From: CAXBNB01 sp040222275
Lineage (GTDB): Bacteria; Bacteroidota; Bacteroidia; Cytophagales; Cyclobacteriaceae
Assembly: GCA_040222275.1 (NCBI GenBank)
Contig: JAVKDJ010000059.1
Location: 1 to 64,000, forward strand
Reading direction: 5' to 3'
DNA length: 64,000 nucleotides
Positions 1-6,531 of the stretch are shown piece by piece. The position numbers and the translations under genes were made by a program. The notes under the pieces are model-generated. The model was not told the DNA's origin. It did no database searches and worked only from the letters and a program-made list of their open reading frames with translations. How positions within the stretch are numbered: the stretch's first letter is position 1; the number at the start of each line of letters is the position of its first letter.

Positions 1-140
1 TGCCAAGGTCAATGACCTGGACAGGTTCCTGCCCCAGAATTGGCAAGCACCCTAATTTGGTCAAGGCAGTTTTACCACATGATCCACAATTTTCGTCTAT
101 CTTCCAAAGATATTCAAGATGGGTATGACCGCAGGTTTAC
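1..140 (+). mobile_element. Right end of an IS66-like insertion sequence (partial)
   Basis: The window opens in a reading frame (base 2 to the TAA at 53-55) whose last residues end in LPQNW plus three residues, resembling the C-terminus of IS66-family transposases. About 85 bases downstream the sequence reaches a 'caagatgggtatgaccgcag' block followed by GTTTAC at 135-140. Read inward this gives GTAAAC, matching the GTAA-type terminal repeats known for IS66 elements. The boundary at 140 is inferred. The left end lies outside the window, so the inverted repeat and target duplication cannot be confirmed. Confidence 0.45.
2..55 (+). CDS. IS66-like transposase, C-terminal fragment (cut by window edge)
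   Basis: Only the last 17 codons are present, ending with TAA at 53-55. The tail DLDRFLPQNW resembles the C-terminal element of IS66 TnpC transposases, and the following 85 bases look like the IS right end. Too little is visible to judge whether the transposase is intact. It could instead be the end of an unrelated protein. Confidence 0.35.
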   Translation, partial: AKVNDLDRFLPQNWQAP

Positions 141-398
141 ACTAGTAATTGACTCTTCATGAATATATAACATAAGTGGGTTGGGGGTGGCACCCCGACT
201 GGCTTGTCATAGTCAATGAAATGAAGGGGCCATCTTTATTTAACAGTCCGTTTTTGAACAAAAAATCAATCTAACCGAACAAAGTATGATATAGAAAATC
301 ACTAAAGTCCTGGATAGAAAAATCTTGCTGTTCAGGCATTCGAATTGATACCAGCTGCAATTATTTTAATCAAATTATTTTCAAACCTCAATTTAAAA

Positions 399-2768
399 AT
401 GCTAATCAAACCCAAATGGCAAACGATTCTGTTGTTTGCACTAGTGATGGTATCAGCTTATCACGTAAAATCACAAGAAAAACTCACGCTCAATGGTTAT
501 ATCAGGGATGCCTCCAATGGTGAGGAACTCATTGGTGTAACCGCCTATGTAAAGGAAATGCAGGGGGGCACTGCCTCCAACCACTATGGTTTTTATTCTA
601 TAACCCTTGTGCCAGGTACCTACACGGTGGTGTATTCCTATGTTGGGTACAAGCCTGTGGTCAAGACCATTGAATTGAATGCTGATGTAAGCCTGAATAT
701 AGAAATGCCAGCCGATTTGGTGCAACTGACAGATGTGGTGGTAACGGCGGAGCGGGAAGATATGAACATCGCGGATGTGAAAATGAGCGCCCAAAGTATT
801 GATGTAAATCAGGTAAAGCTTCTTCCTGCACTGTTTGGTGAAGCAGATATCATCAAGAATGTGCAGATGCAACCTGGGGTGGTGTCTGCTGGCGAGGGTA
901 CCTCCGGATACTTTGTGCGGGGTGGTACTTCTGATCAAAACCTTATTCTAATTGACGAGGCACCTATATATGATCCATCACATTTGTTTGGGTTGTTTTC
1001 AGTTTTCAATGCCGATGTAATCAAGGATTCCGAATTGATCAAAGGGGGGATTCCTGCACAATACGGGGGTAGGCTTTCCTCTATACTGGATGTACGTACA
1101 AAGGATGGGAACAATAAAAAACTTGAAGGATCGGCTGGGATCGGACTTTTGTCGAGCCGCTTACTTGTAGAAGGCCCCATAAAAAAGGATGCCAGTTCTT
1201 TTATATTTTCGGCGCGCAGGTCTTATGTAGATGTTCTCACCTCAGGGCAAACCGATGGGAACAAGGTTTACTTCTATGATTTGAATGGCAAGATCAACTG
1301 GAGAAAGAACAACAACAACCGATTTTTTATTGCCGGGTATTTTGGGCGTGATGTCCAAAAATTCGGGGATGATGGTTCGTTTGGTTGGGGCAATGGTACA
1401 GCCACTTTTCGATGGAACCACCTGTTCAATGAGCGTCTTTTCTCCAACACTTCGCTGATATACAGCAATTTTGACTACAACCTTGAAATAACTGACGAAA
1501 CACAAGGACTCAACTGGATGGCGGGGATCAGGCAAGCCATGTTCAAGGAAGATTTTACCTATTACCTCAACCCGAAAAACGAAATAAGCTTCGGGTATCA
1601 TGGGTCGTACCGAAAGTTCAGGCCGGGTAGAATTGTACCCAATAGTGAAAATTCGATATTTGAAACCACCGAGCTGGAAAAATTCCAGGCCTTGGACCAT
1701 GCTTTTTATATTGGAAATGAAATGCAGGTATCAGATCAGTTGACTTTGCAGTATGGTTTGCGGTATTCCATTTTCCAAAACATAGGGCCATCTACGATAT
1801 ATGAATATGAAGATCCGCAGGATAACATCAATAAAACCCGTGTGGATTCTTCCAAATATGGCAATTTCGAAACCATAAAAGTATTCCACAACCTACAGCC
1901 AAGGTTTTCAGCCCGGTACCAGCTAAACGACTTTTCTTCTTTAAAAGCCTCCTACAACAGGATGGTTCAGAATGTTCACCTGCTGTCCAATTCGGTGGTC
2001 TCTTTACCATTTAATACCTGGTGGCCAAGCTCCCCATACATTGGCCCCCAATTGTCTGATCAGGTGGCCATGGGGTATTTTAAAAACTTCAATGAAAATG
2101 ATTATGAATTTTCTGCCGAGGTGTACTTTAAAAAGCTCGACAACCTGGCCACTTTTGCAGATAACGCCAATGTGTTTTTTAACCACGACCTACCTGTCGA
2201 AATCAGAAATGGGAAATCGGACTCTTATGGCCTGGAGTTGTTTTTAAAGAAAAACAAGGGTGACCTGAAAGGGTTTGTGAGCTATACATGGTCCAAAACT
2301 GAGGCAGATGTGCCTGGTGTGAACAACGGCCAGCCATTCCCGGCAAGCCATGATAGAAGAAACAACCTTTCGGTAGTAGGCACCTTACGGGTCAATGACA
2401 AGTGGACATTGGGCTCCAATCTGGTGTACAACACCGGAAGGCCTTTCACATTGCCTGTTGGGAAATATAGTATGGATGGGTACAACCTGGACTATTATAC
2501 CGGACGAAACCAATACCGGTTGCCAGACTACCACCGAATGGATTTGTCAGCTACATTGACGCCCAGAAAGAACAACAACAGGAAGTGGAAATCGAGCTGG
2601 ACTTTCGCCATATACAATGTGTATAACAGAAAAAACCCATTTACCATTTACACCAGGACCAGGCAGGATAAAGACGGAAACATCCTGGGCGATGGAACCG
2701 AAAAAGAAGCACGATTGGTCTATTTGTTTCCAATCCTGCCATCAATCACTTACAACATCAAATTTTAA
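399..2768 (+). CDS. TonB-dependent receptor with carboxypeptidase-regulatory-like N-domain
   Basis: Outer-membrane active transporter of 789 residues. I place the start at the ATG at 399 rather than at the upstream in-frame start at 345, because it puts a typical signal peptide (KPKWQ then a hydrophobic stretch, cleavage near VKSQ, residues 23-26) at the N-terminus. Residues about 30-115 form a CarboxypepD_reg-like beta-sandwich (LTLNGYIRDASNGEEL). A plug domain follows at about 140-245 (GYFVRGG, GGIPAQYGGRLSS), then a long beta-barrel ending in a terminal phenylalanine as expected for BAM-assembled proteins. The gene lies six bases upstream of a DUF4249 lipoprotein gene, a frequent partner of such receptors in Cytophagales. 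There is no SusD-like partner, so the substrate is unknown and need not be a glycan. Confidence 0.93.
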   Translation: MLIKPKWQTILLFALVMVSAYHVKSQEKLTLNGYIRDASNGEELIGVTAYVKEMQGGTASNHYGFYSITLVPGTYTVVYSYVGYKPVVKTIELNADVSLNIEMPADLVQLTDVVVTAEREDMNIADVKMSAQSIDVNQVKLLPALFGEADIIKNVQMQPGVVSAGEGTSGYFVRGGTSDQNLILIDEAPIYDPSHLFGLFSVFNADVIKDSELIKGGIPAQYGGRLSSILDVRTKDGNNKKLEGSAGIGLLSSRLLVEGPIKKDASSFIFSARRSYVDVLTSGQTDGNKVYFYDLNGKINWRKNNNNRFFIAGYFGRDVQKFGDDGSFGWGNGTATFRWNHLFNERLFSNTSLIYSNFDYNLEITDETQGLNWMAGIRQAMFKEDFTYYLNPKNEISFGYHGSYRKFRPGRIVPNSENSIFETTELEKFQALDHAFYIGNEMQVSDQLTLQYGLRYSIFQNIGPSTIYEYEDPQDNINKTRVDSSKYGNFETIKVFHNLQPRFSARYQLNDFSSLKASYNRMVQNVHLLSNSVVSLPFNTWWPSSPYIGPQLSDQVAMGYFKNFNENDYEFSAEVYFKKLDNLATFADNANVFFNHDLPVEIRNGKSDSYGLELFLKKNKGDLKGFVSYTWSKTEADVPGVNNGQPFPASHDRRNNLSVVGTLRVNDKWTLGSNLVYNTGRPFTLPVGKYSMDGYNLDYYTGRNQYRLPDYHRMDLSATLTPRKNNNRKWKSSWTFAIYNVYNRKNPFTIYTRTRQDKDGNILGDGTEKEARLVYLFPILPSITYNIKF

Positions 2769-2774
2769 ACAACC

Positions 2775-3593
2775 ATGAAAAGAGTATTATATATCATTTT
2801 TTCGCTGGGCCTTATTGCCTGCGAAGAAGGAATCACCATAGATGTGGAGCAGGCAGAAGAAAAGGTCATTTTTGAAGGCCTGATCACCAACCAGCCTGGC
2901 AAGCAGTTTATCAAAATCACCAAAACTGTTGGGTTTTATGACGAGGGGATTAGTCCGGCAGTGAGCTCCGCCGATGTTATGGTTTCTGACAGCAATGGAA
3001 ACACTCATCCGTTTTATGAATCCAGCGAAATCCCTGGTTTGTACCTTCCTGTAACACCTTTCACAGGCCAGGTAGGGCTGTGGTACACCATGGAGGCAGA
3101 TGTAAATGGCACTAAATATACAGCCACTGAGGAGCTCTTGCCAGTTACCAATATCGATAGTCTCACCTATAGTGTTGACAATGAGCGCCGCGATGAAAAC
3201 GGCCCTAATGGCCGAATTTATGATGTGTTTTTATACACTAAAGAGCCACAGGACGAGGAAAATTTTTACCTCTTTAAATTTTATAGAAATGGTGAATGGC
3301 TAAATGAAAATGGAGAAGATATTACCGTGACAGACGATGTGGCAGTGGGAGAGGCCATTGAAGGGTTGGAATTGCCAGAGCACCACACTATGGGGGATTC
3401 CGTGTCTATGGAAATGTACAGTCTCACCAAGAAGGAATTTATCTACTGGAGCGATGTGGCCAACCTGATCTTCTCAGATGGTGGAGTATTTAGCCCGCTA
3501 CCAGCCAACCCCAGATCCAATATTAGCGGTGGCGCCCTTGGTATTTTCCAGGTGTCTGCCCTGGCTTCCGGTTATGTGGTGATTAGGGAATAG
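2775..3593 (+). CDS. DUF4249 family lipoprotein
   Basis: A 272-residue predicted lipoprotein. The N-terminus has a short hydrophobic signal and a lipobox LIAC with the lipidated cysteine at residue 16, followed by acidic EEG, which in Bacteroidota often favours surface export. The rest is beta-rich and matches the DUF4249 pattern (early TIDVEQAEEKVIFEGLITN, later GLYLP, and a C-terminal NISGGALGIFQVSA). The gene begins six bases after the TonB-dependent receptor stop, so the two are almost certainly co-transcribed. The protein probably serves as an accessory or capture subunit at the outer membrane. Its ligand is unknown. Confidence 0.85.
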   Translation: MKRVLYIIFSLGLIACEEGITIDVEQAEEKVIFEGLITNQPGKQFIKITKTVGFYDEGISPAVSSADVMVSDSNGNTHPFYESSEIPGLYLPVTPFTGQVGLWYTMEADVNGTKYTATEELLPVTNIDSLTYSVDNERRDENGPNGRIYDVFLYTKEPQDEENFYLFKFYRNGEWLNENGEDITVTDDVAVGEAIEGLELPEHHTMGDSVSMEMYSLTKKEFIYWSDVANLIFSDGGVFSPLPANPRSNISGGALGIFQVSALASGYVVIRE

Positions 3594-3620
3594 AACCTGT
3601 GAAACGATAATTTTCTTGAG

Positions 3621-3668
3621 CCAGCCTTGTGGGGTTTTCCGCAAGGTTGGACATGATGTTTTTTTTAA
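3621..3668 (+). terminator. Probable terminator after the receptor/lipoprotein pair
   Basis: A 12-bp stem (3621-3632 with 3639-3650, two G-U pairs) encloses the loop GGTTTT. A run of nine T begins at 3659, eight bases after the stem. The stem is strong, but the gap before the T-run is longer than ideal. Confidence 0.5.
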
Positions 3669-3816
3669 TACTTATGCCTTGGATTCAGTGCCTTGAGATG
3701 AGGAAAAAATAAGGTAAAAAATATAAGCACTATCCCTGGAATATAATGCAATTTATTTTGGGGGTGCTCCAATGGTTAATGGTCTTAGGGAGTAATAGTG
3801 CAAAAATTGAATAATT

Positions 3817-3999
3817 ATGAAAATTTTCACCAACAACAAATTGTCCAAAGGCCTTGCGCAACTGTTGAATACGAAAAAAGTGAACCATTTTGAAGAAAAG
3901 GAGCAATTTGGTTCCTGTCATGAAAGCACATCTTATCTCAACCACTTCAATGACGCCCAGGTATCGGAAATAGCAGAATTGGCCTATTTGAAGAAGTAA
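3817..3999 (+). CDS. Small hypothetical protein
   Basis: A 60-residue ORF starting at an ATG in an A/T-rich leader (attgaataattATG). The product is hydrophilic and mixed in charge, without a signal peptide, membrane segment or recognisable domain, and ends ELAYLKK. It stands alone between the DUF4249 gene and infC, on the same strand. Codon use looks normal for the window, and no longer ORF competes with it, which is the main support. I recognise no family; it may be spurious. Confidence 0.4.
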   Translation: MKIFTNNKLSKGLAQLLNTKKVNHFEEKEQFGSCHESTSYLNHFNDAQVSEIAELAYLKK

Positions 4000-4106
4000 G
4001 AAGCAAATTTGGTTGTTTAAAATCCGTTTATTTCTGAAATTGTATTATTCGGAAAATGGTTTTCATTTTTCAAATAATAAGAATATCCTTTATTCAATAT
4101 CTAATT

Positions 4107-4137
4107 ATTGCATTTAAGGAAATATTAGTGATATTTG
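4107..4137 (+). promoter_or_regulatory. Candidate promoter for infC-rpmI-rplT
   Basis: ATTG at 4107-4110, a 19-base spacer, then GATATTTG at 4130-4137. This differs by one base from the Bacteroidota -7 consensus TAnnTTTG and has correct spacing to a TTG-type -33 element. It would start transcription about 30 bases upstream of the infC start. Confidence 0.45.
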
Positions 4138-4174
4138 CACTTTGAAAATTTCTAACACTAAAACATAAATAACA

Positions 4175-4735
4175 ATCGCTAAACAAAGATTCCAAAGAAG
4201 GGGGCCAAGAGGACGTGTCGAGGAACCCTACAAAGTAAATGGTAAAATCACCGCCAGGGAAGTAAGAGTGGTAGGTGAGAATGTTAAGGTTGATGTTTAC
4301 CCTATTCAAAGAGCCATACAAATGGCCGAAGACCAGGGGCTTGATTTAGTTGAGATTTCACCAAATGCCGACCCGCCTGTTTGTAAGATCACCGATTATT
4401 CTAAGTTCAAATATGAGCAAAAGAAAAAACAAAAGGAGATAAAGGCAAAAGCCCACAAGTCTGTATTGAAAGAGATCAGGTTTGGGCCAAATACCGATGA
4501 CCATGATTTCAATTTTAAATTGAAACATGCCATCAACTTTTTGCAGGACGGGGCGAAAGTTAAGGCCTATGTGCATTTTGTAGGTAGGACTATTGTATTT
4601 AAAGAAAGAGGGGAAATCTTACTGCTGAAATTTGCCCAAGCCCTTGAGGAATATGCAAAGGTAGAGCAGTTGCCCAAGTTGGAAGGAAAGAGAATGTTTC
4701 TGATGCTTTCCCCCAAAGTATTGAAGAAGAAATAA
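4175..4735 (+). CDS. infC: Translation initiation factor IF-3 (AUC start)
   Basis: IF-3 binds the 30S subunit, prevents premature 50S joining and monitors start-codon choice. The first conventional start codon (GTG at 4268) would delete the conserved N-terminal region. In-frame translation upstream gives AKQRFQRRGPRGRVEEPYKV followed by the conserved NGKI and AREVRVVGENV, which is clearly IF-3. The frame closes with TAA at 4166-4168, and no ATG, GTG or TTG occurs between it and this region. The most likely start is therefore AUC at 4175, giving 186 residues. Non-canonical infC starts are well known (AUU in E. coli) and allow IF-3 to repress its own translation. The N-domain spans about 1-80, the lysine-rich linker YEQKKKQKEIKAKA follows, and the C-domain begins near KEIRFGPNTDDHD. 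It lies 23 bases upstream of rpmI. Confidence 0.93.
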   Translation: MAKQRFQRRGPRGRVEEPYKVNGKITAREVRVVGENVKVDVYPIQRAIQMAEDQGLDLVEISPNADPPVCKITDYSKFKYEQKKKQKEIKAKAHKSVLKEIRFGPNTDDHDFNFKLKHAINFLQDGAKVKAYVHFVGRTIVFKERGEILLLKFAQALEEYAKVEQLPKLEGKRMFLMLSPKVLKKK

Positions 4736-4758
4736 TTTGTTTAATTTATATATTTAAA

Positions 4759-4953
4759 ATGCCAAAAGTTAAGACTAAATCAGGAGCTAAGAAAAGGTTC
4801 AAATTGACAGGTACTGGCAAAATCAAAAGAAAGCATGCTTTCAAAAGCCACATCCTGACCAAGAAGGAAACCAAGCAAAAGAGGAATCTTACTCAAATGG
4901 GCTTGGTGCACAAGTCTGATGAGAAGAACATCAAGTCAATGCTCAATATCTGA
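4759..4953 (+). CDS. rpmI: 50S ribosomal protein L35
   Basis: A 64-residue basic protein of normal L35 length. It begins PKVKTKSGAKKRFKLTGTGK, followed by the conserved RKHAFKSHILTKK. Small rRNA-binding protein of the large subunit, in the classical infC-rpmI-rplT order. The gap to infC is 23 bases. Confidence 0.97.
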   Translation: MPKVKTKSGAKKRFKLTGTGKIKRKHAFKSHILTKKETKQKRNLTQMGLVHKSDEKNIKSMLNI

Positions 4954-4970
4954 TTAAAATCTTCCGGTCA

Positions 4971-4987
4971 GACCGGAAAAGGTTTAT
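4971..4987 (+). promoter_or_regulatory. Hairpin between rpmI and rplT
   Basis: The segment from TTCCGGT to ACCGGAA forms a near-perfect hairpin in the 104-base spacer before rplT, with no T-run. It could be an mRNA structure for L20 feedback or simple transcript processing. Known L20 leader RNAs lie elsewhere in other phyla, so a regulatory role is inference. Coordinates are approximate to a few bases. Confidence 0.3.
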
Positions 4988-5057
4988 TTATTCACCAGAT
5001 GATTGGTATTAAGTGCCGGATACAACCGGACGCCAATAGTCAAAAAATTTAACTAAA

Positions 5058-5402
5058 ATGCCAAGAAGTGTAAACACAGTAGCATCCCGGGCCAGGAGAA
5101 AAAAGGTCATGAAGATGGCCAAGGGCTATTTCGGGAGAAGAAAGAATGTATGGACGGTATCTAAGAATGCTGTTGAAAAAGGTTTGAACTATGCCTACAG
5201 GGATAGAAAAGCCAAGAAAAGGGAATTTAGGAAATTGTGGATCCAGAGGATCAACGCCGGTGCAAGGGAGCACGGTCTTTCTTATTCTCAGTTTATGGGA
5301 AAATTGAAGGTAGCAAAAATCGACCTCAACAGAAAAGTGTTGGCCGATTTGGCAATGAACCATCCCGAAGCATTCAAAGCTGTAGTAGGAAAGCTTAAGT
5401 AA
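5058..5402 (+). CDS. rplT: 50S ribosomal protein L20
   Basis: A 114-residue basic protein of normal length. It starts PRSVNTVASRARRKKVMKMA and carries the conserved AKGYFGRRKN and RKLWIQRINA segments. It binds 23S rRNA early in 50S assembly, and in several bacteria it represses its own operon by binding mRNA. It is the last gene of the infC operon and is followed directly by a strong terminator. Confidence 0.97.
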   Translation: MPRSVNTVASRARRKKVMKMAKGYFGRRKNVWTVSKNAVEKGLNYAYRDRKAKKREFRKLWIQRINAGAREHGLSYSQFMGKLKVAKIDLNRKVLADLAMNHPEAFKAVVGKLK

Positions 5403-5424
5403 TTAATATTGAAATAAAGGTTAG

Positions 5425-5456
5425 GCCCTGTTCGGAAATCGAGCAGGGCTTTTTTT
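5425..5456 (+). terminator. Rho-independent terminator of the infC operon
   Basis: A 10-bp stem (5425-5434 GCCCTGTTCG with 5440-5449 CGAGCAGGGC, one G-U pair) and loop GAAAT are followed immediately by seven T. A textbook intrinsic terminator 22 bases after rplT. Confidence 0.9.
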
Positions 5457-5536
5457 GTTTATAGGGAATTTGGACACCTGGGTTTGTTGTCAAGGTATTG
5501 ATTTAGGGCTGTTTAGAAACCTGCCAAAACCTATTA

Positions 5537-6382
5537 TTATTTCCCTTGAGCAAATGGTATGAGCGTATAATATTCATCACCGGGCACTATCCAGCTCAAT
5601 GAAAGGGTGTCTGTTGAGTTTTTTCCAGAATAGTAGAGGGAGATGTCATGAAGCCCGCTGGAAACTTCCAAAGCAATCTCTTTATCCCATTCGTTGTTGG
5701 TTATGATGGTTTTGCCATCCAGCTTCAACTCTCCCTGACCCGTTTTATTCAACCTAAAGAAGTATTTCCCATCTACTGGTGCTTCTGTTTTTCCTTCTAT
5801 TTTGAGAAGGTATGGAGCTTTCAAAGCATGAAAAAAATTACTGCCGCGCATATCAACAACTGGAGACGTACCCTTGTATGTTGCCTTGCTAGCGAGCACC
5901 GCACCAGAGAGGTTCTTTGTCGGGAATTCGAGAGGATAAACTTTTGTAGAAAAACCGACTTTATCTATAGGTACGAAGACCTCATCGTGCGTTAGGCCCT
6001 TCGTGCTTAAATTCTCCTCATTTTTGAGTGATTCCAAAGACAAAATCCAATCTACTATCTTGTTGACTTCATGTTGTTTGAGCAGGGGGTGGCCGGACAT
6101 CATGCCCCCGTACCACAACCCACCGCCACCTTCTACAATCTTTTTGGACAGCACGCTTTTAATACCTGGGGTATTGCTGTGCCTCCTTGAAATATCCAGA
6201 TAAGGAGGGCCAACTACCTTGTCTTCTATGCTATGGCAATGCAGGCAATCGTTTTTCAATATAATTTGCAGTGCATTCAATTCCTTACCTGGTAAATCTT
6301 TTTTCCGTCTTTTGCTTTCCCTACTTTGAGAGCATGAAAAGGACAACAGGAGAAACGTAATAGCGAGGTATTTCAACAGCAT
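5537..6382 (-). CDS. Lipoprotein with cytochrome c domain and PA14-like domain
   Basis: A 281-residue predicted lipoprotein (lipobox LSFSC, Cys17). Residues about 33-120 form a class I cytochrome c domain with heme motif CLHCH (Cys46, Cys49, His50) and a likely axial methionine at 94 or 95 in GGMMSGHP. A linker leads to a C-terminal beta domain at about 185-281 (GKYFFRLNKTGQGELKLDGK, then GLHDISLYYSG) that resembles PA14, often a carbohydrate-binding module. The protein should be membrane-anchored outside the cytoplasm and transfer electrons, perhaps to or from a partner bound by the PA14 domain. It is divergent from the radical SAM gene, and an FNR-like palindrome lies between them. Confidence 0.85.
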   Translation of the reverse strand: MLLKYLAITFLLLSFSCSQSRESKRRKKDLPGKELNALQIILKNDCLHCHSIEDKVVGPPYLDISRRHSNTPGIKSVLSKKIVEGGGGLWYGGMMSGHPLLKQHEVNKIVDWILSLESLKNEENLSTKGLTHDEVFVPIDKVGFSTKVYPLEFPTKNLSGAVLASKATYKGTSPVVDMRGSNFFHALKAPYLLKIEGKTEAPVDGKYFFRLNKTGQGELKLDGKTIITNNEWDKEIALEVSSGLHDISLYYSGKNSTDTLSLSWIVPGDEYYTLIPFAQGK

Positions 6383-6455
6383 GAATTATTGTTTGTTAGG
6401 AGTGCGAACTATCGGGCAAAAATATGAATGATTATGAATATTCCACAGCAAATGG

Positions 6456-6473
6456 ATATGATCTATATCATAT
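6456..6473. promoter_or_regulatory. FNR/CRP-like palindromic operator candidate
   Basis: ATATGAT-CTAT-ATCATAT is a perfect seven-base inverted repeat with a four-base spacer. Its core TGAT-N4-ATCA is the core of FNR-family sites (TTGAT-N4-ATCAA). It lies 74 bases upstream of the cytochrome lipoprotein start and 59 bases upstream of the radical SAM start, so it could control both. The binding protein is not known from this window. Confidence 0.45.
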
Positions 6474-6501
6474 ATTATGCCACTGACTTAGATATTTCGC
6501 A

Positions 6502-6509
6502 TAGTTTTG
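6502..6509 (+). promoter_or_regulatory. Candidate -7 promoter element for the radical SAM gene
   Basis: TAGTTTTG fits the Bacteroidota -7 consensus TAnnTTTG exactly, 22 bases upstream of the TTG start. No clear -33 TTTG is present, which would suit a promoter that depends on an activator bound at the palindrome centred near 6464. Confidence 0.4.
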
Positions 6510-6531
6510 CAGATTAAATACTAAAGACACT

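Noticed and set aside
4268..4735. infC starting at GTG 4268
   Set aside because: It removes conserved IF-3 N-terminal residues that are encoded in frame just upstream.
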